Shown: positions 1-8,543, counted from the stretch's first letter. The stretch: 64,000 nt of DNA from Pumilibacter intestinalis (GCF_943193005.1 NZ_CALPCH010000008.1:1-64000); one strand, 5' to 3'. Made by a program: numbers and translations. The notes: generated by a model not told the origin, from the letters alone.

Positions 1-1
1 G

Positions 2-340
2 TCGCTTATAATAAACACGCCGAGCGGAGAAGCGGGCATACTGTATCACACATTGCCTATGGTTACGGTGCTGAAATCGGGAACGATAAAAATGAAGCGT
101 AACGGCAGGTGGATGGAGGCGGTAAATTCCGACGGGTTCGTATCGGTAACGAGAGAAAAAGTTACGGTGCTTTCGCAGAACTGCGAGTGGCCGCACGAAA
201 CCGACTCCGAGCGCGGAGAGGAAAACCGAGATATGGACGACGAGGAGCGCAAGGCGAAATCCATATACGAGTATAAAACGGCTAAAGCGCAACTTGCGGC
301 GCAGTTCGCGAAACTCAAAATTAAAAATTACGGAGACTGA
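2..340 (+). CDS. atpC: ATP synthase F1 epsilon subunit, C-terminal part (partial)
   Basis: The reading frame is open from base 2 to a TGA at 338-340 and enters from the left edge, so the first residues are missing. The 112 visible residues begin with a beta-sandwich segment (TPSGEAGIL, then PMVTVLKSGTIKMK) matching the conserved epsilon pattern of a GxIGIL-type loop followed by xMVxxL. The end is a charged helical region (about residues 70-112), as in the two-helix C-terminal domain that damps ATP hydrolysis. Epsilon is the last gene of the usual atp operon, so the rest of that operon should lie to the left. No terminator is evident before alr. Confidence 0.85.
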   Translation, partial: SLIINTPSGEAGILYHTLPMVTVLKSGTIKMKRNGRWMEAVNSDGFVSVTREKVTVLSQNCEWPHETDSERGEENRDMDDEERKAKSIYEYKTAKAQLAAQFAKLKIKNYGD

Positions 341-403
341 TAAAATGTAACATGCGTTATTACTGCGGCATAAATAACATTGCGCTTTGCTTAACGGCGG
401 CGT

Positions 404-1429
404 ATGGAGGTGACAAGCGCGTTAAGGCTTGAAATCAATCTCGATACTTTGAGAAACAATCTTGCCGCACTGAAAAAACTTACTCCCGCCCGTATTTGCG
501 CGGTGGTTAAAGCCGACGCATACGGGCACGGAACCGGCGTGCTCGCCGCGCTTACGGAAGCGGACGAATTCGCGGTATCGAGCGCGGGCGAAGCTCTGGA
601 AATATCGGAAATAACCGACAAGCCGATAAACATACTTTCATCGCCCGATAAGACCGTTTCGGCGGAATACCGAGCTAACGTGTTTCCGTCGGTATCGGAT
701 ATAGCCGATTTGGAGTTTGCGGCGGCGCGAGGAGCTAAAGCCGTAAACATAAAAGCGGATACGGGCATGAGCAGATACGGTGCGCCGCTCGAGCGGTTGG
801 ACGTTTTACTCGAAGCGGCGGACAAACTCGGCGTAAAAATCAAGAGCGCGTTCTCGCACGTGTACCATATTTCCGAGGCGGAAAGGCAGTTTGAGCGATT
901 TATGACAGGCATACAACCCCTAAAAGACTATATTCCGCAAAAGCACATACTCGCGAGCAACTTTGCGGTTTTGCCCGAGTATATGCACCTCGATATGGTA
1001 AGACCGGGAATTGCGTTGTACGGCTACGGGCACGAGTCCGTTAAGCCGATTGCCAAAGCTTTGTGCGGCGTAACTCTTGTGAGAAATGTGAGCGAGTCGG
1101 ACAACATAGGCTACGGCGTGTTTAAGAGCGGGCGAGTGCGTAAAATAGCCGTGCTCGGAGCAGGTTACGCCGACGGCGTGCGGCGCGTAATCGGAAATTC
1201 GCCGCGATACGTGAGCATAAACGGTAACATGTGTCCGCTTATAGGACAGGTTTGTATGGACGCCGCAATGGCGGATGTGAGCGGGCTTGACGTGAAAGCG
1301 GGCGACACTGCATACGTTTTGTGCGCCGAGTACAACGCCGACTCGATAGCAACGGCGTGCGGCACTATAAGTTACGAGGTTTTGACGGGTTTCGGAAAGA
1401 GGGTAAAAAGATATTACGTTCGGGATTAG
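404..1429 (+). CDS. alr: Alanine racemase (PLP-dependent)
   Basis: Interconverts L- and D-alanine for peptidoglycan in the cytoplasm. The 341-residue protein has the PLP-lysine motif AVVKADAYGHG near residue 35, the second catalytic tyrosine in GAGYADG, and the VCMDAAMADVSG stretch of the C-terminal beta domain. It is a little shorter than the usual 360-390. The ATG at 404 is the first usable start, but GGAGG (406-410) lies just inside the gene rather than in front, so the exact start is uncertain. The 5-formyl-THF cyclo-ligase gene follows after 3 bases, suggesting co-transcription. Confidence 0.93.
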   Translation: MEVTSALRLEINLDTLRNNLAALKKLTPARICAVVKADAYGHGTGVLAALTEADEFAVSSAGEALEISEITDKPINILSSPDKTVSAEYRANVFPSVSDIADLEFAAARGAKAVNIKADTGMSRYGAPLERLDVLLEAADKLGVKIKSAFSHVYHISEAERQFERFMTGIQPLKDYIPQKHILASNFAVLPEYMHLDMVRPGIALYGYGHESVKPIAKALCGVTLVRNVSESDNIGYGVFKSGRVRKIAVLGAGYADGVRRVIGNSPRYVSINGNMCPLIGQVCMDAAMADVSGLDVKAGDTAYVLCAEYNADSIATACGTISYEVLTGFGKRVKRYYVRD

Positions 1430-1432
1430 GTA

Positions 1433-1975
1433 ATGGAAAAAAGGCAAGCGAGAAAAATATTGAAAGAAATACGTGCGAACGTAACCTACCGCGCCGAAAA
1501 AGAGGATAGAATATGCGCGGCGGCGTTGTCGCTCGCCCGAGATTTTTCCAAAATATTCGTATACGTTTCCATGGGCACGGAGGTTTCCACTCGCGGAATT
1601 ATAACGGCTCTGCTCGAAGAAAAGGAAATATATGTGCCGTACACGCTTGCCGACAATTCCATGCACGCCGTTCGCCCGCATTTGCCTATGGATTTCGTTG
1701 TTTGCGGCATGGGCAACGTGAAATCCGACAATAATATTTATTACGACGGACAAGCCGACTTGATAATTACGCCGCTGCTCGGGTTCGACTCGAACTGCAA
1801 CAGATTGGGTTACGGCGCGGGATGTTACGACAGATACTTCGAAAAGTATCCGAACGGAATAAAAGCGGGGCTTGCGTTTTCCGAACAGCAATGCGAAATA
1901 TCTTTGGAGAGTTCGGACTTTCCTCTCGATATGATAATAACTCCCGACGGGATAATAAGGAGAAACAATGGATAA
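1433..1975 (+). CDS. 5-formyltetrahydrofolate cyclo-ligase
   Basis: ATP-dependent conversion of 5-formyl-THF to 5,10-methenyl-THF, which salvages a folate store. The 180 residues have the usual family length. The diagnostic C-terminal signature is GFDSNCNRLGYGAGCYDRYF (around residue 120), which matches the family GFD-x-GNRLGYGGGYYDR pattern, and an N-terminal Lys/Arg-rich helix (KRQARKILKEIR) is where ATP is bound in known members. It starts 3 bases after alr and overlaps the next gene by 8 bases, so it is an inner gene of an operon. Names used for orthologues include fau, ygfA and yqgN. Confidence 0.92.
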   Translation: MEKRQARKILKEIRANVTYRAEKEDRICAAALSLARDFSKIFVYVSMGTEVSTRGIITALLEEKEIYVPYTLADNSMHAVRPHLPMDFVVCGMGNVKSDNNIYYDGQADLIITPLLGFDSNCNRLGYGAGCYDRYFEKYPNGIKAGLAFSEQQCEISLESSDFPLDMIITPDGIIRRNNG

Positions 1976-2546
1976 GACAAAGAAAAACGAAATCAAGCGT
2001 TATGTTTTGAGCACGCTTACGCTTTACGGGTTTTCGCTCATCTTCGGGCTTTTGAGCATGATATTCATCATAGACAAAATACCCGAGTGGCTGCAATTCG
2101 TAATCAGCTTTGTGTTTGTTGCGCCTACCGCGTATATATCTTTTTCGCAGGGTAAGGCGCAGGGCGAAAAGATATTCAAAGAAAACGCAAAGACCACTCT
2201 TACGGATATTCATTCCGAGCAGGCTTTGAAAATACCCGAATATAAGTGCGTGTTTCACGTAATCGGCTTTATCGTGCCGCTGTATATTTTGCTTATTTTG
2301 GCGGTAATACTCAAAAACAACGTGTTGCAGTTTATAGCCGTTATCTTCGAGTTTCCCGCGGCTCTCATGTTTTCGTCGGTGGGACTGCTCGATTTGGCAA
2401 AGCCCTCCGCAGTAACGCTCGCGGTGTTTTTGCCCTACGCTCTCGTGATAGCGGGTTTGTTTGTGCTCGGCTATATTTTGAGCGTGTTGCGACTCAAACG
2501 CCGTCACGCCGATATCAAGAGCGAACTGAGGACCTTCGATAACTGA
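1968..2546 (+). CDS. Uncharacterised integral membrane protein
   Basis: I do not recognise this 192-residue protein. It has a short charged N-terminus (MDKTKKNEIKRY) and then about five hydrophobic segments: residues about 13-35, 40-58, 90-110, 115-135 and 148-172. It ends in a basic cytoplasmic-looking tail (LRLKRRHADIKSE). A polar loop of about 30 residues separates the second and third segments. There is no signal peptide and no catalytic motif. Its ATG lies inside the end of the cyclo-ligase gene, and rsmD begins 1 base after its stop, so it is embedded in the same operon. Confidence 0.7.
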   Translation: MDKTKKNEIKRYVLSTLTLYGFSLIFGLLSMIFIIDKIPEWLQFVISFVFVAPTAYISFSQGKAQGEKIFKENAKTTLTDIHSEQALKIPEYKCVFHVIGFIVPLYILLILAVILKNNVLQFIAVIFEFPAALMFSSVGLLDLAKPSAVTLAVFLPYALVIAGLFVLGYILSVLRLKRRHADIKSELRTFDN

Positions 2547-2547
2547 C

Positions 2548-3090
2548 ATGAGAGTTATAGCAGGAAAATACAGGGGTAAAAAATTGCTGCCGCCGCCCGA
2601 TAAAAGCGTTCGCCCTACCACCGACCGAATAAAGGAAACGGTGTTCAATATACTTGCGAGCCGATACGGAATAGGCGGGAGGGTGCTCGATTTGTTTTGC
2701 GGGAGCGGCGCGCTCGGAATAGAGGCGTTGTCGCGCGGGGCGGAACGAGCCGTTTTTGTGGATAAATCGCCGCAAAGCATACGCCTTACATACGATAATC
2801 TGAAAGGCATCGAAGAGCCTTGCGATGTGTACAATACCGATTACAAAGTCGCGCTGTCAAAACTCGGAACCGCGTTCGATATGATTTTTCTCGACCCGCC
2901 GTATAATTGCGGGCTTGAGGCCGAAGCGATTAAAATAATTGCCGAAAAAGGTCTTTTGAATAAAGGCGGCGTAATATTTACCGAACATTCGCGTGAAAAT
3001 AGCTTGATAAATTTGCCGTCATCATATATAATAGACACACGACATTGCGGCAATACGAGTATATCGTTTATTACCGTTGCGGAGGTTTAG
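2548..3090 (+). CDS. rsmD: 16S rRNA (guanine966-N2)-methyltransferase RsmD
   Basis: Transfers a methyl group from SAM to N2 of G966 in 16S rRNA. The 180 residues contain MRVIAGKYRGKKL at the N-terminus and VRPTTDRIKETVFNIL, both typical of RsmD. The SAM-binding motif I is VLDLFCGSGALGIEALSRGA and the N-methyltransferase catalytic motif is FLDPPY. RsmD beside CoaD is a very common pairing in Bacillota; here the coaD ATG comes 1 base after the rsmD stop. Confidence 0.95.
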   Translation: MRVIAGKYRGKKLLPPPDKSVRPTTDRIKETVFNILASRYGIGGRVLDLFCGSGALGIEALSRGAERAVFVDKSPQSIRLTYDNLKGIEEPCDVYNTDYKVALSKLGTAFDMIFLDPPYNCGLEAEAIKIIAEKGLLNKGGVIFTEHSRENSLINLPSSYIIDTRHCGNTSISFITVAEV

Positions 3091-3091
3091 C

Positions 3092-3580
3092 ATGAAAGAC
3101 AACGGGCTTCTTGCCGGCTCGTTCGACCCGTTCACGTACGGGCATTACGATATAGCCGCGCGGGCGGCGAAACTGTTTTCGCACTTGTATGTGGCTGTGG
3201 CTGCAGATACGGGCGATAAGAGATGCGTTGCGTCGCTCGACGAACGTATGGAAATAGTAAAAAAATCGGTTGCGGATATTCCCAACGTGTACGTGTACGC
3301 GTTCGACGGATTTTTAACCGATTTCGCACGCGATATCGGAGCGTCTACTATAGTGCGCGGATTGCGTACTTTCAAAGATTTCGAATACGAAAAATCGCTT
3401 TCGCAGGTATACAAATCTCAATGGAGCGATATCGAGTCGGTATATTTGATATCCACGCCCGAATATTCTCTTATATCGGGCACTATAGTGAGAGACCTCG
3501 CGCTTTCGGGCGGTTCGCTCGGCGGATACGTTTGCCCGTCGGCACGCAATCTGATAGAAAAAATTTACGGTAGGAGATGA
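3092..3580 (+). CDS. coaD: Phosphopantetheine adenylyltransferase
   Basis: Makes dephospho-CoA from ATP and 4'-phosphopantetheine, the penultimate step of CoA synthesis. The 162-residue length is normal. Motifs are the nucleotidyltransferase GSFDPFTYGHYDI (the TxGH signature) at the N-terminus and ISGTIVRDLALSGG near residue 127, equivalent to the family ISSTxVR. The ATG at 3092 is chosen because GGAGG at 3081-3085 sits 6 bases upstream; a TTG at 3077 would lie inside rsmD without a ribosome-binding site. Confidence 0.95.
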   Translation: MKDNGLLAGSFDPFTYGHYDIAARAAKLFSHLYVAVAADTGDKRCVASLDERMEIVKKSVADIPNVYVYAFDGFLTDFARDIGASTIVRGLRTFKDFEYEKSLSQVYKSQWSDIESVYLISTPEYSLISGTIVRDLALSGGSLGGYVCPSARNLIEKIYGRR

Positions 3581-3586
3581 CCGGTA

Positions 3587-4051
3587 ATGGACGTAATGCG
3601 AATAATAGACGAACTCGAAGCCGAACTCGGCGAACGCCGCGGCGGACTGTTCAGCAAAAAAATAGATATAGGCAAATGCGTACAGCTAACCAAAGCCATT
3701 CGCGGAGCTATGCCCGATGCGGTGCGCGAAGCCGAGTATGTGGTTGAGAACAAGCAAAAAATACTCGAAAACGCCGACAGCGTGGCAAAGAACACCATTC
3801 GAGAGGCGGAAGAACGCGCCGAACACATAATCGACAATTCCGAACTCATTAAACGCGCCGAACTGGAAGCCAAGCAACTTATGGAAACGGCGTACATGCA
3901 ATGCGACGCGCTCGTGGATAAGACCAAAGCACACCTCGATATTATGTTTAGAGACGTGGAACAGTTTTTGCAATCTTCTTTGGCTATGATACGAAACAAC
4001 AGAGAAGAACTGCGCGGAGCAATGATAGTTAAGACCAACAAAAATCAGTAA
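3587..4051 (+). CDS. Coiled-coil protein of unknown function
   Basis: A 154-residue soluble protein that is almost entirely helical. Residues about 45-150 are charged heptad-like sequence rich in Glu, Ala, Lys and Asp (for example NTIREAEERAEHIID), suggesting a long coiled coil. There is no signal peptide, membrane segment or nucleotide-binding motif. Similar genes after coaD in clostridia are often labelled ATPase, but I see no P-loop, so I do not adopt that name. A DivIVA- or stator-like scaffold role is possible. TAGGAG at 3571-3576 supports the ATG at 3587; another ATG at 3596 is also possible. Confidence 0.65.
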   Translation: MDVMRIIDELEAELGERRGGLFSKKIDIGKCVQLTKAIRGAMPDAVREAEYVVENKQKILENADSVAKNTIREAEERAEHIIDNSELIKRAELEAKQLMETAYMQCDALVDKTKAHLDIMFRDVEQFLQSSLAMIRNNREELRGAMIVKTNKNQ

Positions 4052-4059
4052 GGTGAGAT

Positions 4060-5085
4060 ATGTTTGAAAAAGTAAGGGCGGTGTTGTCGCCCGAGGAAGT
4101 AACCCAAAGAGTGCCTTTCGGCAACGAACTAAAGAAGATAAAGCAAAAGCGCGACGGCATATTGCGCGATATTTTTACGGGCAAAGACAGCCGATTGCTT
4201 TTGATAATAGGACCGTGCTCTGCGGATAACGAAGACGCGGTGTGCGATTACGCGTCGCGGCTCGCAAAACTCAACGAGCGCACCAAAGAAAAAATATTTA
4301 TTGTTCCCAGAGTGTATACCAACAAACCGCGTTCGCGCGGCGAAGGGTACAAGGGAATGCTTCACAATCCCGACCCGCACAAGGGCACGGATATTTTGGA
4401 AGGCATATTGCATTTGCGCAAGATGCACATACGCGTTGTGAGCGAAAGCGGGCTTACCTCCGCCGACGAAATGCTTTATCCCGATAACCACGCCTATCTC
4501 GAAGACGTTTTGTCTTACGTTGCCGTGGGCGCGCGCTCTACCGAGAACCAACAGCACAGGCTTGTCGCGAGCGGCGTCGATATTCCCGCGGGCATTAAAA
4601 ACCCCATGAACGGAAGTATTTCGGGAATGCTCAATTCCATTTACGCGGCGCAGATAGCAAACGAATTTCAGTACAGAGGGTGTCAGGTTAAAACGAGCGG
4701 CAATGCTCATGCGCACGCCGTTTTGCGCGGAAGCGTGGATATATACGGCAACAACCGCCCCAATTACCATTACGAGGACTTGGTGGGGTTAAAAAAAGAG
4801 TACGAAAAACAAAATCTCGCCAATCCCGCCGTAATAATAGACACCAACCACAGCAACAGCGACAAAAAACCTCTCGAGCAAATACGGATTGCGAAAGAGG
4901 TGCTCACCGTTCGCAAAGAAAACGCGGAACTGCGCAAACTCGTGAAAGGGTTTATGATAGAAAGCTATATAGAAGACGGAAACCAATCGCCCGAAGGCAA
5001 CGTTTACGGCAAATCCATTACCGACGCCTGCCTCGGATGGGACAAGACCGAGCGGCTTATATGCGATATAGCCGAGTCGCTTTGA
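4060..5085 (+). CDS. 3-deoxy-7-phosphoheptulonate (DAHP) synthase, class I
   Basis: First step of the shikimate pathway: phosphoenolpyruvate plus erythrose 4-phosphate gives DAHP. The 341 residues match the AroFGH type (class I-alpha): RVPFGNELKKIKQKR near the N-terminus, then IIGPCSADNEDAV with the metal-binding Cys. PRVYTNKPRSRGEGYKGM, VAVGARSTENQQHR and VIIDTNHSNSDKKPLEQ follow. No other aro gene is near. Feedback specificity (Phe, Tyr or Trp) cannot be read from sequence alone. The stop at 5083-5085 directly abuts the stop of tmcAL on the other strand, leaving no space for a separate terminator. Confidence 0.93.
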   Translation: MFEKVRAVLSPEEVTQRVPFGNELKKIKQKRDGILRDIFTGKDSRLLLIIGPCSADNEDAVCDYASRLAKLNERTKEKIFIVPRVYTNKPRSRGEGYKGMLHNPDPHKGTDILEGILHLRKMHIRVVSESGLTSADEMLYPDNHAYLEDVLSYVAVGARSTENQQHRLVASGVDIPAGIKNPMNGSISGMLNSIYAAQIANEFQYRGCQVKTSGNAHAHAVLRGSVDIYGNNRPNYHYEDLVGLKKEYEKQNLANPAVIIDTNHSNSDKKPLEQIRIAKEVLTVRKENAELRKLVKGFMIESYIEDGNQSPEGNVYGKSITDACLGWDKTERLICDIAESL

Positions 5086-6261
5086 TTATTCGGTTATAAG
5101 TTTTCTGTTCCAAAAAGCGTTGCCGTCTTTGCTCGTTATAAGCGAGTAAATACTGCCCGCAAGCGCGTCGGTTTGCGCCGAAAATAACGCGTCATCGGAT
5201 AAATTCGAATAATCGGCGTTTTTCACTGCCAAGCCCGTAAGTCCGTTTATAAGACTCTTGCGGGCTTTTTTAATTGCTATCAACCTTGCCGCGGCGTTTT
5301 GCGAGCGTTGCACCGTTTCGCGGGTTATTCCGAGCAAAGTTTGCAAACATATGCGTTTTATGCGACTCATAGTATAGCGTTTGCTCTTGGATTTTGCTAT
5401 AATTTGAGATAGGGAAGCGTATTTCGCGGCGTTTTCGGATATCTTGATATCCAAGCCTTCGGCGGAGTCGAAAGCGTTCGCTATGTTTTTTGTGCGCAGA
5501 GCGTGCACGGAGAGAGCTTCGTAAAGTTTTTGGTTTACGGGATATCGCTCGAATTCGTCAATCATCAATTCGAAACTTTCTTTCGGAACGTACGGTTGCA
5601 GTTCGCCGTATCTTTTTTGCCCGAGCAGTTCGCGAGCGGCGGCTGCCGAAATATATTTGCCTACGGTTTCCGTGCTGTTGTAGCCGTTGCCCAATCGCTT
5701 CACGAAAACGGGCGCGATATCGCAATTAAGCTCGTATATGGCTTTGAGATATTCCACGGCGAGCACGTTGTTGGGTTTAGACAGCACCTGTTCGCAGTCT
5801 TTTATTTTTGGCGCGGCGGATACCGTGGCGCGGGTTAACGCGGCGGCATAAGGCATTCCGTCGCTTAGCGCGTTTTTAAGCGCGTTAACGTAAGTTTGGT
5901 TTTGCTCGCACTGCACCTCGGCAATGTTTTTAACCGTTTCGCCGCAGTCCTCCGCGCCCATTGCCAAATACTTTACAAAGGGTATGCGGCTGATTGCGCG
6001 TACCGCGCCGCGAGCGAAAATATTGCCCGCCGAGCAGGAGAATACCGCCGGCATTTCCGCAACTATATCCATGCCGCCGCGAAGTGCGGCGAGAGCGCGA
6101 ATTTGCGGCGAAACCACGGCGGGTTCGGCGCGTTGGGTGAAAAAACCGCTCATCATGCCCAAAACGCAGTCTGCGCCGCTCAAGGCTTTGGCTTGCGCTA
6201 TGTGGTAAGCGTGTCCGCTGTGGAAAGGATTGTATTCGCATATAATCGCTACGGCATTCAT
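5086..6261 (-). CDS. tmcAL: tRNA(Met) cytidine acetate ligase TmcAL
   Basis: Uses acetate and ATP to form N4-acetylcytidine at the wobble position of elongator tRNA-Met. The 391 residues begin with the nucleotidyltransferase signature IICEYNPFHSGHAYH (HxGH) and continue with GADCVLGMMSGFFTQRAEPA and the GAED motif, all typical of the former YlbM family. Length is normal. It is the only minus-strand gene between alr and argH. Its promoter places the transcript start at or within a base of the ATG (see the promoter entry), so translation is probably leaderless. The gene ends flush against the DAHP synthase gene. Confidence 0.92.
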   Translation of the reverse strand: MNAVAIICEYNPFHSGHAYHIAQAKALSGADCVLGMMSGFFTQRAEPAVVSPQIRALAALRGGMDIVAEMPAVFSCSAGNIFARGAVRAISRIPFVKYLAMGAEDCGETVKNIAEVQCEQNQTYVNALKNALSDGMPYAAALTRATVSAAPKIKDCEQVLSKPNNVLAVEYLKAIYELNCDIAPVFVKRLGNGYNSTETVGKYISAAAARELLGQKRYGELQPYVPKESFELMIDEFERYPVNQKLYEALSVHALRTKNIANAFDSAEGLDIKISENAAKYASLSQIIAKSKSKRYTMSRIKRICLQTLLGITRETVQRSQNAAARLIAIKKARKSLINGLTGLAVKNADYSNLSDDALFSAQTDALAGSIYSLITSKDGNAFWNRKLITE

Positions 6262-6267
6262 AAAAAC

Positions 6268-6296
6268 ATTATAGCAGAAAAGATTTGTTTTTACAA
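6268..6296 (-). promoter_or_regulatory. Promoter of tmcAL (leaderless)
   Basis: Read on the minus strand, TTGTAA (6291-6296) and a perfect TATAAT (6268-6273) are 17 bases apart. Only six bases, GTTTTT, separate the -10 box from the ATG of tmcAL, so RNA should start at about the A of the start codon, with no room for a ribosome-binding site. Confidence 0.7.
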
Positions 6297-6304
6297 GGAT
6301 TTCG

Positions 6305-6333
6305 TTGACAATACTCTTACGCGGTGATATAAT
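6305..6333 (+). promoter_or_regulatory. Consensus sigma-A promoter of the thrS leader
   Basis: TTGACA (6305-6310) and TATAAT (6328-6333) are both perfect and are spaced by 17 bases. Transcription should start near 6340, giving a leader of about 240 bases before thrS. Confidence 0.85.
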
Positions 6334-6339
6334 ATTATC

Positions 6340-6569
6340 AATATAATTTTCCCGAGATTACGGACAAGTAACGCCGAAAAACGTCTATAAGAGAGCGTCG
6401 CCGCGGCTGAGAGCGTCGCAGAAAGGTTGTCGGATTGCGAAACCGCCGTATAGGAGAGCGTGTTGACCGAGCGCATTCATCGGTCGGAGAGGTTGCTTTT
6501 TAGCAACGAACAAAGGTGGAACCACGGTAAATACCGTCCTTTGGCTTATGCCGAAGGACTTTTTTTATT
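6340..6569 (+). promoter_or_regulatory. T-box riboswitch (threonine) in the thrS leader
   Basis: The T-box core AAGGTGGAACCACGG lies at 6513-6527. It follows a short hairpin (GTTGCT 6492-6497 with AGCAAC 6502-6507) that fits stem III, and precedes an intrinsic terminator at 6536-6566. A plausible specifier is ACC at 6442-6444, in the context GAA-ACC-GCCGTATAGGAG, which resembles the usual specifier loop surroundings; ACC is a threonine codon and fits the gene controlled. Uncharged tRNA-Thr would stabilise the antiterminator and let thrS be read. Stem I was not folded in full. This is the only gene-free stretch above 300 bases (6262-6583) and it is filled by two promoters and this element. Confidence 0.88.
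6536..6566 (+). terminator. T-box controlled intrinsic terminator
   Basis: GTCCTTTGGC and GCCGAAGGAC form a 10-pair stem (one T-G pair) with a TTAT loop, followed by seven T (6560-6566). It stands 17 bases before the thrS ATG, in the usual T-box position. Confidence 0.88.
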
Positions 6570-6583
6570 AGGAGGAGACGGAC

Positions 6584-8539
6584 ATGAAAATCAAATTGAC
6601 CGACGGAAGCGTAATCGAAGCCCAAAAAGGCGTAACCGCGCTCGAAATCGCCGCGCAAATCAGCGAGGGGCTTGCCCGCGCCGCTCTTGCGGCAAAAGCG
6701 GACGGCGTACTCGTGGGGCTTGACTACAGGATAGAAGAAGACTGCGCTTTGCAAATAGTTACGTTTAAGGACGAGGAAGGGCGCGACGTGTACCGCCATA
6801 CCGCGGCGCATATAATGGCGCAGGCGGTTAAGAACGTGTTTCCCACCGCCAAGCTCGCTATAGGACCTGCGGTTAAAAACGGATTTTATTACGATTTCGA
6901 CTTCGAAGAACCTATCACTTTGGCGGATTTCGATAAAATCGAAAAGGAAATGCAGGCGATAATAAAAGCCGATTTTCCCATAGTGCGCACCGAGGTAACG
7001 CGCAAACAGGCTCTCACGCAAATGAAAGGTTTCGACGAGCCGTATAAAATACAGCTTATAGACGAGCTTCCCAAAGACGAGAAGATAACTCTTTATACGC
7101 AGGGCGGCTTTACCGACCTTTGCCGCGGTCCGCATTTGCCGAGCACGGGCAGGGTTAAAAATTTCAAGCTCACTCAACTTGCCGGCGCGTATTGGCGCGG
7201 AAACGAAAAGAACAAAATGCTCACCCGCATTTACGGAACGGCGTTCGAGAAAAAGTCGGATTTGAACGAGTATATAGAGCGCATGGAAGAAGCCAAGAAG
7301 CGCGACCACAACAAGCTCGGGCGCGACCTCGGTATATTCATGACGAGCGACGTTGTGGGGCAGGGATTGCCCATACTCATGCCCAAAGGCGCGAAAATTC
7401 TTCAGATACTGCAGCGTTTTGTGGAGGACGAAGAAGAAAAGCGCGGGTTTATGATAACCAAAACTCCGAATATGGCAAAGTCCGATTTGTACAAGATATC
7501 GGGGCACTGGTATCATTATCGCGACAAAATGTTTGTGCTCGGCGAGGTGGACGAACACGGCGAAGCGGTGAAAAAAGACGACGAGATTGCGGCGTTGCGC
7601 CCCATGACATGTCCGTTTCAATATCAAATATTCAAAAACGGCTTAAAATCTTACCGCGATTTGCCGTGCCGTTACAGCGAAACGGCAACCGAATTCCGCA
7701 ACGAGGCGTCGGGCGAGATGCACGGGCTTATAAGAGTAAGGCAGTTTACTCTTTCGGACGGTCACATTGTTTGCACCAAAGAGCAGGTTGCCGAAGAGTT
7801 CAAACGCTGTCTTGATTTGAGCTACTATTTCCTCGACTGTTTGGGTATGCGCAACGACGTATCGTTCCGTTTCAGCAAGCGCGGCAAAGCCAAGTCGGAT
7901 AAATATATTGACGACGACGAGGCGTGGGAAAACACCGAAGCTATGATGAAAGAAATTCTCGACGAGTTAAAGCTCGATTACGTTGAAGCGGACGACGAAG
8001 CGGCATTTTACGGTCCCAAACTCGACGTGCAAACTACCAACGTATACGGAAAAGAGGATACGCTCATTACAATTCAAATCGACTTTGCGGCAGGCGAGAG
8101 TTTTGATATGCAGTACGTAGACGTAGACGGCGTGAAAAAGACTCCGTACGTGATACACCGCAGTTCCATAGGTTGCTACGAACGCACGCTTGCAATGCTC
8201 ATAGAAAAGTACGCGGGCGCGTTCCCGCTGTGGTTCAGTCCCACGCAGGTGCGCGTGCTGTCGCTTACCGACCGCACCGCCGCAAACGCAGAGCGTATAG
8301 CCGAACAATTGCGGCTCGAGGGCATACGCGCGGAAGCGGACAATCGCAACGAAAAAATCGGTTACAAAATACGCGAAGCGCAGATGGAAAAGATACCGTA
8401 TATGCTCGTAATAGGAGACAAAGAAGCGGAAAGCGATTGCGTATCCGTTCGCGGCAGGAGCGCGGGCGACCTCGGGCAAATGAAATTAGCCGACCTTATA
8501 GCAAAACTCAAAGAAGAAATCGAGAAAAAGGTGTGTTAA
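6584..8539 (+). CDS. thrS: Threonyl-tRNA synthetase
   Basis: Charges tRNA-Thr. The 651 residues show the expected order: a TGS domain (about 1-60) and an editing domain with HTAAHIMAQAV and TDLCRGPHLPSTGR. The class II catalytic core has MTCPFQ, FRNEASGE and RQFTLSDGHI, then VIHRSSIGCYERTLAMLIEK. The anticodon-binding domain starts near PTQVRVLSL. The zinc ligands Cys and two His are visible in these core motifs. AGGAGGAG (6570-6577) supports the ATG. Expression is set by the T-box upstream. The infC promoter begins 4 bases after the stop, so thrS is probably a separate transcription unit. Confidence 0.97.
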   Translation: MKIKLTDGSVIEAQKGVTALEIAAQISEGLARAALAAKADGVLVGLDYRIEEDCALQIVTFKDEEGRDVYRHTAAHIMAQAVKNVFPTAKLAIGPAVKNGFYYDFDFEEPITLADFDKIEKEMQAIIKADFPIVRTEVTRKQALTQMKGFDEPYKIQLIDELPKDEKITLYTQGGFTDLCRGPHLPSTGRVKNFKLTQLAGAYWRGNEKNKMLTRIYGTAFEKKSDLNEYIERMEEAKKRDHNKLGRDLGIFMTSDVVGQGLPILMPKGAKILQILQRFVEDEEEKRGFMITKTPNMAKSDLYKISGHWYHYRDKMFVLGEVDEHGEAVKKDDEIAALRPMTCPFQYQIFKNGLKSYRDLPCRYSETATEFRNEASGEMHGLIRVRQFTLSDGHIVCTKEQVAEEFKRCLDLSYYFLDCLGMRNDVSFRFSKRGKAKSDKYIDDDEAWENTEAMMKEILDELKLDYVEADDEAAFYGPKLDVQTTNVYGKEDTLITIQIDFAAGESFDMQYVDVDGVKKTPYVIHRSSIGCYERTLAMLIEKYAGAFPLWFSPTQVRVLSLTDRTAANAERIAEQLRLEGIRAEADNRNEKIGYKIREAQMEKIPYMLVIGDKEAESDCVSVRGRSAGDLGQMKLADLIAKLKEEIEKKVC

Positions 8540-8543
8540 ATAT

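Noticed and set aside
920-1996. Minus-strand open frame over alr and the cyclo-ligase gene
   Set aside because: Antisense to two conserved enzymes, without recognisable domains or a start site.
3587-4051. ATPase label for the coiled-coil protein
   Set aside because: No Walker A or other nucleotide-binding motif is present; the sequence is heptad-like helix only.
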